The notes: generated by a model not told the origin, from the sequence alone. 64,000 bases of DNA from an uncultured Formosa sp. (GCA_902516685.1 CABXZJ010000002.1:21257-85256); one strand, 5' to 3'. Positions 15,551-21,981 are shown, counted from the stretch's first letter. Made by a program: numbers and translations.

Positions 15551-15642
15551 ATAAAAAAAGCCCTACATCTCTGTAAAGCTTTTGCTCCTCCTCTTGGGCT
15601 CGAACCAAGGACCCTCTGATTAACAGTCAGATGCTCTAACCA
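15551..15642. repeat. 92-bp island direct repeat, left copy
   Basis: These 92 bp are identical to 19629-19720. They contain the tRNA-Asn terminator and the 3' 58 nt of the tRNA. The pair brackets a 4-kb island carrying the recombinase, so they are the likely attachment-site duplication. Confidence 0.85.
15585..15642 (-). pseudogene. Truncated tRNA-Asn (3' 58 nt)
   Basis: On the minus strand the sequence starts at TGGTTAGAGCAT in the D-arm and runs through anticodon GTT to the 3' end, identical to the functional gene at 19663-19736. The 5' acceptor strand and first half of the D-arm are missing, so it cannot fold as a tRNA. Its break point marks where recombination occurred. Confidence 0.85.
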
Positions 15643-15686
15643 CATTATTTTGTAAGCTACTAATTGATTAACAGGCATTTAGAAAT

Positions 15687-15729
15687 AACTATTAAATAGT
15701 TGTTTAATTAAAGTGCCATATAAATGCCA
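15687..15729. promoter_or_regulatory. Palindrome and TGCCA pair covering the recombinase start
   Basis: AACTATTAAATAGTT (15687-15701) is a perfect 15-nt palindrome. It is followed by a TGCCA-N6-TGCCA pair (15714-15729) whose second copy overlaps the recombinase ATG. Protein bound here would block translation or transcription start, so autoregulation or an arm-type recombination site is plausible. Confidence 0.5.
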
Positions 15730-16770
15730 AAAAGTAGTCTATCCTATCCAAAAGTCTGTAAACACAAAGACGGTCGTTACTATGTAAATTTCAATCTTAA
15801 CTCTAAGCGATATAGGTTGTTTAGCGGTAAGCGTATTAATTCATCTCTTTCTCCTAATTCATATCCGCCAAGGCTAAGACGCAATAAAGCAATATTACTG
15901 GCTAAAGAGGTTTATGATTATTTAGTGTCTAATAATTATTCATTCACAAAGCCACTCAGCTCAATAGAGTTATTTGATTTTATAATCAATACTAAACTTA
16001 ACGAACCCTTATCAAGACCATACAAAAAGACCCTATCTAAGATAGCAAGTTGTTTAAGAGATGAGCTAATAACAAAAGATCATATATCAAAACAATTCAT
16101 AAACAACATACCATTAAAATACAATAATAACACTTCATATAATACTACAAGAAGACACTTAAATGTATTGGTGAATTATCTCAATGAAAATGGATTTAAG
16201 ATTGAGAAATCAAGCCTTAAGACGCGCAAACAAAATGAGAAACTACACAAACCTATAAGTGATGTTAAAACACTCTTAGATGAGGTGTATAAGCACAATA
16301 AGAGCCTACATTTATGCTGCCTTTTGACTTACTGCTGTTTACTTAGACCTCATCAAGAAATTAGGTGCTTAAAATGGAGTGATTTTAGTGAGGATTTATC
16401 TACTATAAGGCTTTCTGGAAACAAAGTAAAATCAAAACGAAATAGAATAGTTCCTGTGCCTATTTACATAAGAGAAATGCTTGTTAAAGGACAACCTCAA
16501 CACAACATATTCACAGGCACTACTAAACCTTTAAATGAAGACTATTTTAAGACACTTTGGGGGCGTTTTAAGAGGGTTTCTACGCTGCTTGAGCAAGACC
16601 AAACACTTTACTCTTTTAGGCACACAGGGGCGATAGAAATCTTCAAACGCACAGGTTCAATAACCAAGCTCCAGAAAGCAATGGGACATTCACCTATAAA
16701 TGTAAGTTTAACCTATTTAAGAGGATTAGAAATAGCTGAACTGAATGAAGAAGATATACCTATGGTTTAG
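15724..16770 (+). CDS. Tyrosine recombinase (phage-type integrase) of the tRNA-Asn island
   Basis: The 348-aa protein has a basic N-terminal part, a SAM-like core-binding region (about 75-160) and a C-terminal catalytic domain. Visible catalytic positions are the first Arg in LLRPHQEIRCLKW (about 217-227), the RHT box in LYSFRHTGAIEIF (the usual preceding His is replaced by Tyr), the later His in MGHSP, and the nucleophilic Tyr in LTYLRG. It lies 81 bp from the truncated tRNA-Asn copy and points into the island, as an island integrase should. Its last codons are the parent of relics elsewhere in the window. A DUF2834 gene overlaps its stop convergently. Confidence 0.9.
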   Translation: MPKSSLSYPKVCKHKDGRYYVNFNLNSKRYRLFSGKRINSSLSPNSYPPRLRRNKAILLAKEVYDYLVSNNYSFTKPLSSIELFDFIINTKLNEPLSRPYKKTLSKIASCLRDELITKDHISKQFINNIPLKYNNNTSYNTTRRHLNVLVNYLNENGFKIEKSSLKTRKQNEKLHKPISDVKTLLDEVYKHNKSLHLCCLLTYCCLLRPHQEIRCLKWSDFSEDLSTIRLSGNKVKSKRNRIVPVPIYIREMLVKGQPQHNIFTGTTKPLNEDYFKTLWGRFKRVSTLLEQDQTLYSFRHTGAIEIFKRTGSITKLQKAMGHSPINVSLTYLRGLEIAELNEEDIPMV

Positions 16771-17087
16771 TTGTTTTTTTCATAATTATCATACAAATAT
16801 AATGGTAGGGCTAATGAAAAGCCAACCATAAATAAAGATACCAAATACTTTATGAACTTATTTTTACTAATTGCTTTTACTCTTAATCTGTAAAGGAGAA
16901 AAATAAGAAAAGATGTGGCTGCAATAGTTAAATCAGCATTTAAAATACTCATTGCATAGTTCTGATTAATTTGTTCAAAAAATAGTGAAGTAGACCATTC
17001 CCAATTATTTGTTTCAATAAATTTAAAGACGTAATAGTAAGGACAAGCTATTCCTATTATACACAATATGGCAAATACTTTTTTCAT
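16767..17087 (-). CDS. DUF2834-like membrane protein
   Basis: The 106-aa protein has three membrane helices (about residues 2-22, 51-70 and 82-103). The middle helix segment ILNADLTIAATSFLIFLLYR matches the DUF2834 pattern. The biochemical role of the family is unknown. It converges on the recombinase gene, and the two stop codons overlap by 4 nt. Its TAA falls inside the CTAAACCATAGG tag, as do the ends of the genes at 7470 and 12586. Confidence 0.75.
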   Translation of the reverse strand: MKKVFAILCIIGIACPYYYVFKFIETNNWEWSTSLFFEQINQNYAMSILNADLTIAATSFLIFLLYRLRVKAISKNKFIKYLVSLFMVGFSLALPLYLYDNYEKNN

Positions 17088-17121
17088 AATTAAATTGGAT
17101 TATACTTCAAATATATGAAAA

Positions 17122-17191
17122 TGTAAATCTAACTTATTTAATGGTGTTAGAAATAGCAGGACTGAAAGAGGAAGATATGCCTGTGGTTTAG
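17122..17191 (+). pseudogene. Relic of a tyrosine recombinase 3' end
   Basis: The frame encodes NVNLTYLMVLEIAGLKEED followed by MPVV and a stop, homologous to the last ~23 residues of the intact recombinase. It is the only relic in the same orientation as the intact gene and lies 350 bp downstream of it. Confidence 0.75.
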
Positions 17192-17238
17192 TATTATTTA
17201 ATAAATTGCATATATGGACATCTTCAATATTTTCATTT
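17192..17238 (+). pseudogene. Relic of the HNH gene 5' end
   Basis: The bases following the recombinase relic match the junction and first codons of the HNH gene at 12402: ATTTAATAAATTGCATAT then ATGGACATCTTCA. After about eight codons (MDIFNIFI and stop) homology ends against the 3' end of the lipoprotein gene. It proves a second former copy of the recombinase-HNH arrangement. Confidence 0.7.
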
Positions 17239-17240
17239 AG

Positions 17241-17753
17241 TTAATTTCCATTGAATATGTTGATGTTTCCATTGTAATATACCTCAACTGAATTACCGTT
17301 TTCGTCAACAGTATTGAATTCAACAGTATAAATATTTCCAGAATTAGTTACTGATAATTGGCTTGACACATTATCGCCAAAGAAAGTAAAATTCTCTTCA
17401 TCCTGATTTGTAGAGTCATATAATAAATCATAATCACCATATACTTCTGTAAAAACCCCTGTTCCGTCTGAGGTATTAGAAACGTAACCTATATCAATGT
17501 AATAACCTTGATAAGTGTATCCAGATTCACCACCATCAAAAATGTTGTCTGGTAATGTGCTTTCCCCAAACACCAGATAGTGTTCATATGTACCATCCTC
17601 ATCAGGTCCATAGAATTGTAGAACTCCTTTTGCTATAGGATATTGTTGGTTGCTTACAGTTAGTATATTGTCTTGATTATTATAATTATCATTTGAGTCA
17701 TCACCACTACAAGCGAAGATTAATAAAACGGAGAGTAAGAGTAGTTTTTTCAT
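17241..17753 (-). CDS. Lipoprotein of unknown function, leader-module cargo
   Basis: The 170-aa lipoprotein has signal peptide MKKLLLLSVLLIFACSG with the lipidated Cys at residue 15. A short acidic linker and a beta-rich domain follow (YTYQGYYIDIGYVSNTSDG). No family is recognised. Its 5' DNA and 70-bp leader are shared with other cargo genes although the mature parts are unrelated. Confidence 0.7.
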   Translation of the reverse strand: MKKLLLLSVLLIFACSGDDSNDNYNNQDNILTVSNQQYPIAKGVLQFYGPDEDGTYEHYLVFGESTLPDNIFDGGESGYTYQGYYIDIGYVSNTSDGTGVFTEVYGDYDLLYDSTNQDEENFTFFGDNVSSQLSVTNSGNIYTVEFNTVDENGNSVEVYYNGNINIFNGN

Positions 17754-17822
17754 TTAATTAGTTTTATCTCCACAAGTTAAGAAAACTTTTATTAGCTCAG
17801 TAGCTTTAGTGTGTTGGGAAAA
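17754..17822 (-). repeat. Conserved cargo leader, copy 3 (minus)
   Basis: On the minus strand TTTTCCCAACACACTAAAG, CTACTGAGC and AAAAGTTTTCTTAACTTGTG precede the lipoprotein ATG. The core has two substitutions relative to copies 1 and 2, and the TAACTTGTG segment is conserved. Confidence 0.75.
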
Positions 17823-17828
17823 GCAAGA

Positions 17829-17864
17829 GTGCCATATTAGTGCCAAGATTTTTCTATATTTGAG
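17829..17864. repeat. TGCCA pair with embedded -7 box, left copy
   Basis: This 36-bp sequence is identical to 19535-19570. It contains a TGCCA-N6-TGCCA pair (17830-17845) and, on the plus strand, TATATTTG (17855-17862), a consensus -7 box that could drive the DoxX-like gene. Confidence 0.65.
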
Positions 17865-17889
17865 TGTGAAATATTTAAGACAAATATTA

Positions 17890-18267
17890 ATGCTCTTTGT
17901 ATCAATGGTTGTACTAAAAGCCCAAATCAAAATTTATGTTTGGCTTTTGATGTTTCAAAAAAAAGCAATTTATTCCCATAGTAATGAGACCAATATAATA
18001 GAAGAGTTTATAGTCTATGGATTAGATAGGTATTTATTATACTTCATAGGAGCCTTAAAAATAATTGCGGCCATAGGCCTACTTATAGGCTTATTTTACA
18101 AAAAGTTTATAATTCCATCATCGCTTGTGATTGCCTTCCTTATGCTTGGGACAGTTATAATGCATTTGAAGGTTTCAGACCAAATTCATAAATTTATTCC
18201 TGCAATATTGATGTTGTTTTGTAGTATTTCAATTGTTCTTATAAGCAAAAGGGGAATAGTTAAATAA
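17890..18267 (+). CDS. DoxX-like membrane protein
   Basis: From ATG 17890 the protein has 125 aa with four hydrophobic segments: the N-terminal one, YLLYFIGALKIIAAIGLLIGL, SLVIAFLMLGTVIMH and FIPAILMLFCSISIVL. This arrangement is typical of DoxX/DUF4267-like proteins. A longer frame starts at 17809, but its first part lies across the repeat and promoter box, so a later start is preferred; GTG 17866 is also possible. The function is unknown, with members linked to thiol or quinone redox only in some taxa. Confidence 0.6.
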   Translation: MLFVSMVVLKAQIKIYVWLLMFQKKAIYSHSNETNIIEEFIVYGLDRYLLYFIGALKIIAAIGLLIGLFYKKFIIPSSLVIAFLMLGTVIMHLKVSDQIHKFIPAILMLFCSISIVLISKRGIVK

Positions 18268-18386
18268 TAGTAATTATTTTTAATTATAATCGATCTTGTG
18301 TTTAGCGGTTAATTTCTTAGAAGTTTAGGGCTTTTTAGCATTCGCAATAAGATGATCTATTCGAACGTATTCTAAGGCTTTTTCGT

Positions 18387-19370
18387 TTATTGATGCTGCC
18401 AACAATATCTACTTCCGCCACTTGCATTTCTTTTGCACCTTGTACCTTTTTTTGTTGTGGCATTACATCTACCAACATAATTTGATTTTTTTGGTGGTAT
18501 ATAGTCTGGTGCTTGCGCTCTGTGTACATAGCAATATCCGTTAGTGTTTTTAGATTTGTTTCGACATCTACCTCCAGTTGATTTAGCAATTCCTTTGCAC
18601 TGTGTTGACCTTGAATTGGACGAATTGGTTGAAAAACTTGGTGTCGAATTGAAGTCCCAATTATCAATCCTCAGTTCAGACTCAAGTCTGTCTTCGAGAT
18701 CGTCATCTATGTTATAAAAAAAGTCTATGCCAGTTAACTTCTCTATTTCATCAACGTTTTTAGCATAGTTACTTAAATCAAGATTGATTTTTGTATTTGG
18801 CATTAAAAAGCCTATCATTTTGGAACTGCTTGGCACATAAATAACCTTATAAAAATATTCAGGAATGGAAACCCCATTTGTGCCAATTTTCGATAAAGAT
18901 TCATTTAAAATTCCCGCCGTTACAATGTACAATTCATTTTTTTCTGCCCAACCCCTAACTAAAGACTCCAATCTTTTCCAACCGCCTCTGTTGAAAGATG
19001 GTAATTGTGGACTTATATTAGACATCAAAAAAGAGTCAGACATTGAGCCGTAAGAATCTTTCATATCTCCAGCAGGAGCAAGATGCCCCCTGTCGTATCC
19101 TGTACCTTTATAGTCATTTATAGATGCTGACCCAGTACTCACAGATAAATCAACTTTAAAGTTATTTGATCGCTCTGTATTTCCCCTCAATAAATTATAA
19201 TTAAGCTTATAATATACCCATTCAGCTTGTTCGTATTGTTCTAAATAGGATAGGCTATATCTAAAATGTTTGACATATTCTCCATTAATTGAGTGTTTAT
19301 AGTTGTCTTGTGCATTTAGCTGGTAAAAACAGATTATTAATAAAGCAGAGAGTAAAAGTAGTTTTTTCAT
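18387..19370 (-). CDS. Secreted DNA/RNA non-specific endonuclease with two zinc-knuckle-like repeats
   Basis: The 327-aa protein has signal peptide MKKLLLLSALLIICFYQLNAQ. It carries the beta-beta-alpha metal nuclease motif YDRGHLAPAGDM (catalytic His in DRGH, about residues 92-95), then SNISPQLPSFNRGGWKRLE with the metal-binding Asn and Glu. The C-terminal ~70 residues contain two similar C-x8-C-x(n)-C-x2-H units (CKGIAKSTGGRC...YCYVH and CNATTKKGTRC...YCWQH) that could bind zinc or nucleic acid. Its start abuts the stop of a Cys-rich peptide gene with no gap, implying translational coupling. Likely extracellular nucleic-acid scavenging or an antibacterial effector. Confidence 0.88.
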   Translation of the reverse strand: MKKLLLLSALLIICFYQLNAQDNYKHSINGEYVKHFRYSLSYLEQYEQAEWVYYKLNYNLLRGNTERSNNFKVDLSVSTGSASINDYKGTGYDRGHLAPAGDMKDSYGSMSDSFLMSNISPQLPSFNRGGWKRLESLVRGWAEKNELYIVTAGILNESLSKIGTNGVSIPEYFYKVIYVPSSSKMIGFLMPNTKINLDLSNYAKNVDEIEKLTGIDFFYNIDDDLEDRLESELRIDNWDFNSTPSFSTNSSNSRSTQCKGIAKSTGGRCRNKSKNTNGYCYVHRAQAPDYIPPKKSNYVGRCNATTKKGTRCKRNASGGSRYCWQHQ

Positions 19371-19466
19371 TTAATTACAGCAGTCGCTTGAGCAATCTAA
19401 ACAAGAGCAGTCTTTACAATTGCCCTGACTACATTCAAGACATTTACAATCACATAAGTTTTTCAT
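19371..19466 (-). CDS. 31-aa Cys-rich peptide, metallothionein-like
   Basis: The frame encodes MKNLCDCKCLECSQGNC followed by KDCSCLDCSSDCCN. Ten of 31 residues are Cys, arranged mainly as CxC and CxxC, which is typical of metal-thiolate peptides. There is no signal peptide. TAA is immediately followed by the ATG of the nuclease gene on the same strand, so the two are co-transcribed behind a leader core. A role in zinc or copper binding is inferred from composition only; it does not match a named bacterial metallothionein that I can recognise. Confidence 0.65.
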   Translation of the reverse strand: MKNLCDCKCLECSQGNCKDCSCLDCSSDCCN

Positions 19467-19498
19467 AAAAATAAAAATTTATATAAAGTTACAAAAAA

Positions 19499-19528
19499 CA
19501 GCTCAGTAGCGTTAGCCTGTTGGGAAAA
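19499..19528 (-). repeat. Cargo leader core, copy 4 (minus)
   Basis: TTTTCCCAACAGGCTAACG and CTACTGAGC match the core of leaders 1-3. After GAGCT the sequence diverges, so the downstream promoter segment differs before the Cys-rich peptide gene. Confidence 0.75.
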
Positions 19529-19534
19529 GCAATA

Positions 19535-19570
19535 GTGCCATATTAGTGCCAAGATTTTTCTATATTTGAG
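19535..19570. repeat. TGCCA pair with embedded -7 box, right copy
   Basis: Identical over 36 bp to 17829-17864, including both TGCCA units (19536-19551) and TATATTTG (19561-19568). Here no plus-strand gene follows, so the promoter box is probably a passenger of the repeat. Confidence 0.65.
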
Positions 19571-19594
19571 GAAGTTATATCTAAGACCTGTGAT

Positions 19595-19630
19595 TGCTTT
19601 TAGGTGCTTTTCACAACTAGGTTAGAGCAT
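19595..19630 (+). repeat. Element end with inverted tRNA-Asn core
   Basis: The first 24 bp match the block beside tRNA-Ala at 23 of 24 positions. It continues AGGTTAGAGCAT, equal at 11 of 12 positions to the tRNA-Asn D-arm segment TGGTTAGAGCAT, but inverted relative to that tRNA. The tRNA-Asn terminator begins at the next base. Confidence 0.75.
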
Positions 19631-19720
19631 AAAAAAAGCCCTACATCTCTGTAAAGCTTTTGCTCCTCCTCTTGGGCTCGAACCAAGGACCCTCTGATTA
19701 ACAGTCAGATGCTCTAACCA
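19629..19720. repeat. 92-bp island direct repeat, right copy
   Basis: Identical to 15551-15642. It includes the terminator and the 3' 58 nt of the intact tRNA-Asn. The intact tRNA is therefore at the right edge of the island. Confidence 0.85.
19631..19657 (-). terminator. GNRA-loop terminator of tRNA-Asn
   Basis: On the minus strand GCTTTACA pairs with TGTAGGGC around a GAGA tetraloop, followed by seven Ts. It starts 6 nt after the tRNA 3' end. A duplicate lies at 15553-15579 inside the left repeat. Confidence 0.8.
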
Positions 19721-19736
19721 ACTGAGCTAAGGAGGA
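19663..19736 (-). tRNA. tRNA-Asn (anticodon GTT)
   Basis: On the minus strand, acceptor TCCTCCT pairs with AGGAGGA. The D-arm reads TAGCTCAGTTGGTTAGAGCA, and the anticodon stem TCTGA/TCAGA encloses CTGTTAA with anticodon GTT. The T-arm is CTTGGTTCGAGCCCAAG. Discriminator is G; CCA is not encoded. It is the intact copy at the island edge. Confidence 0.95.
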
Positions 19737-19805
19737 ATATATTTTCACTCGCGAGCGCAAATATATATTATTTTTTAGTTTACACAAATTGAAAACTAAA
19801 ATTAA

Positions 19806-21146
19806 TTAGTTGAAAATAGCCTTGTAAATATCATTCCCGTTAGCAAATAAAACTAGTGCAATTAAAATTAAAAAGCCAATTGTTTGCGCATATCCCATAA
19901 ATTTATCTGAGGGCTTTTTCCTAGTTATCATTTCATATAACAAAAACATTACATGCCCTCCATCTAACGCTGGAATTGGTAGTAAATTTAGAACTCCAAG
20001 CATTATAGACAGAAAAGCTGTAATCGTCCAAAAATTAATCCAGCTCCAGTAATCTGGAAAAATATCAAGAATAGCTTTAAATCCTCCAACCCCCTTGTAA
20101 GCCCCTGTGCTCGGTGAAAATATTAATTTTAACTGCATCCAGTAACCTGTAACCTGGGTCGAAAACTTATTTAATCCAACTCCAATGCTTTCGCTAAAAC
20201 TATAATCTTTTCTAATAATTTTAAAAAATCCTGCTTCTGCAAAAGCTTTTCTGGATCTTACCAAATTGAATTCTATTTTACCTTCACTGTTTACCTGAAC
20301 TTGACGCTCCAAAAAGGCACCGTTTCTAGAAATTTCTATTCTCACTGCTTGGCCATTTTTTGCATTAAGTAACGGACCTGATTGATCTATAAATTGAGCT
20401 GGTTTGCCGTCAATACTAACTAAAACATCACCAGGCTGTATGTCAATATTAGAATTAATTGAGCCTTCAACAGGTTTTGAAAAAATAAATGGGACTCTTA
20501 GGTCAATAAAACCTTTTGAAATGGAAGAGCTAAGCTGACCAAGAAAATCAATTGGAAATTCAAGGTTTTGTAAATACCCATTACGCTCAATAGTAATACT
20601 TTTTGCAGTAATTATTTTTGTTCGAACTTCTGATGCATAAACAACTTCAGAGCCGTCAATGGCTAAGATTTTATCGCCTGTCTTAATACCAATTTTTTCA
20701 AGTACTGGGTTTGAAATCAAATAACCACCACGTAGACTCTTAGCGTCAATATCAACATTGCCATAAACAAAAGCTAATATTATGTAAATGAATGCTGCTA
20801 AAATAAAGTTAACGGTTACCCCTCCAAGCATAATGATTAAACGCTGCCAAGATGGTTTGGATCTAAACTCCCATGGCTGGGGTTCTTTTTGCATTTGCTC
20901 AGTATCCATACTCTCGTCAATCATACCTGCAATCTTGACATATCCGCCAAGAGGTAGCCAGCCTATTCCGTATACAGTTTCACCGATTTTTTTCTTAAAT
21001 AATGAGAATTTTACATCGAAAAAAAGATAAAATTTTTCAACGCGAGTTTTAAACAACTTAGCGGGGATAAAATGCCCGAGCTCATGTAAAACAATAAGCA
21101 GTGAAAGGCTTAGTAGAAATTGAGATATCTGTATAAATAATTGCAT
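19806..21146 (-). CDS. rseP: RIP metalloprotease RseP (site-2 protease)
   Basis: The 446-aa inner-membrane protease has the zinc motif HELGH at residues 21-25 in the first helix, two PDZ-like regions (about 130-210 and 215-290), and the second motif LNLLPIPALDGGH near the C-terminus supplying the metal-ligand Asp. It cleaves transmembrane segments such as anti-sigma factors after a first periplasmic cut. Length is normal for the family. It marks the return to core genome just beyond the island edge and has its own consensus -7 box. Confidence 0.93.
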   Translation of the reverse strand: MQLFIQISQFLLSLSLLIVLHELGHFIPAKLFKTRVEKFYLFFDVKFSLFKKKIGETVYGIGWLPLGGYVKIAGMIDESMDTEQMQKEPQPWEFRSKPSWQRLIIMLGGVTVNFILAAFIYIILAFVYGNVDIDAKSLRGGYLISNPVLEKIGIKTGDKILAIDGSEVVYASEVRTKIITAKSITIERNGYLQNLEFPIDFLGQLSSSISKGFIDLRVPFIFSKPVEGSINSNIDIQPGDVLVSIDGKPAQFIDQSGPLLNAKNGQAVRIEISRNGAFLERQVQVNSEGKIEFNLVRSRKAFAEAGFFKIIRKDYSFSESIGVGLNKFSTQVTGYWMQLKLIFSPSTGAYKGVGGFKAILDIFPDYWSWINFWTITAFLSIMLGVLNLLPIPALDGGHVMFLLYEMITRKKPSDKFMGYAQTIGFLILIALVLFANGNDIYKAIFN

Positions 21147-21168
21147 GGGATTTTTTCAATTTGGATGA

Positions 21169-21176
21169 CAAATGTA
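21169..21176 (-). promoter_or_regulatory. -7 promoter box for rseP
   Basis: The minus strand reads TACATTTG, matching TAnnTTTG, 22 nt upstream of the rseP start. Confidence 0.55.
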
Positions 21177-21244
21177 GTAGTTTTAGTCATAGGAACAAAA
21201 CCAATTAAAAAGTGATTTAAAGTCAATTTTTATCCTTTGTATTG

Positions 21245-21252
21245 TACCTTTG
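21245..21252 (+). promoter_or_regulatory. -7 promoter box for the SCO gene
   Basis: TACCTTTG matches TAnnTTTG and lies 15 nt before ATG 21268. It overlaps the upstream TTG that would otherwise begin the frame, which argues for the later start. Confidence 0.6.
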
Positions 21253-21267
21253 TCTTTTGGAAGAGAA

Positions 21268-21945
21268 ATGATTCTTAGAATATTAAAAAAATATTGGATT
21301 TTTATCACAACATTGGGAGTTCTGTCTGTTGCAATCCTAATTGCTTTTTACAACATCCTCAAACCAATAAAAGTTTTACCTATTTATCAGCCTTCTCAAG
21401 TAAATTCCGAACTAGTTGACACTACGATTCAGTACAAAAAAAAGTACCACAAAATTTCAGATTTTGAACTTATTAATCAAAATGGAGACACAATTACACA
21501 AGCTGATTACAATGGTAAAATATACATTGCTGATTTCTTTTTTACAACATGCCAAACTATTTGCCCAATAATGACAGACCATATGGTTAAAATTCAAGAT
21601 GAAACAATTAACGATCTAGATATATTGCTCTTATCGCACAGCGTTACTCCAGAAATTGACTCTGTTGAAAAATTAAATAAATATGCTAAAATAAAAGGGG
21701 TTAATGCTTCTAAATGGAATTTAGTAACTGGAGATAAAAAACAAATATATGATTTAGCTAGGAAATCCTATTTAGCAGTCAAGGATAATGAAAATAGTGA
21801 CCCATACGATATGATTCACACTGAAAACTTCATGCTTATTGATCAAAAAAAACAAATCCGTGGATTTTACGATGGCACTGACCCCGAAGCAATTGAAGAC
21901 CTTTTAGATGATATAAAATTGTTAAAAGCCAGTTTGTATAATTGA
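21268..21945 (+). CDS. SCO1/SenC family copper chaperone-like protein
   Basis: From ATG 21268 the protein has 225 aa: one N-terminal membrane anchor (about 11-29), then a thioredoxin-like domain with the copper-binding CxxxC motif C95-Q-T-I-C99 and a distal His in MIHTENF. SCO proteins deliver copper to the CuA site of cytochrome c oxidase or act as thiol reductases on the outer face of the inner membrane. An upstream TTG at 21250 lies within the promoter box and is rejected. The iron-uptake genes follow on the same strand with a separate promoter. Confidence 0.88.
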   Translation: MILRILKKYWIFITTLGVLSVAILIAFYNILKPIKVLPIYQPSQVNSELVDTTIQYKKKYHKISDFELINQNGDTITQADYNGKIYIADFFFTTCQTICPIMTDHMVKIQDETINDLDILLLSHSVTPEIDSVEKLNKYAKIKGVNASKWNLVTGDKKQIYDLARKSYLAVKDNENSDPYDMIHTENFMLIDQKKQIRGFYDGTDPEAIEDLLDDIKLLKASLYN

Positions 21946-21953
21946 TCTTTTAT

Positions 21954-21961
21954 TACTTTTG
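21954..21961 (+). promoter_or_regulatory. -7 promoter box for feoAB
   Basis: TACTTTTG matches TAnnTTTG, 20 nt before the feoA start. Confidence 0.6.
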
Positions 21962-21981
21962 TATGGATTGAATAATGCTAA

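Noticed and set aside
15585..15642. A second functional tRNA-Asn gene
   Set aside because: It lacks the 5' acceptor strand and half of the D-arm, so only the copy at 19663-19736 can be functional.
18335..18667. A 110-aa minus-strand gene overlapping the nuclease C-terminus
   Set aside because: It lies in another frame over the zinc-knuckle-coding region of the nuclease and has no independent start signals.
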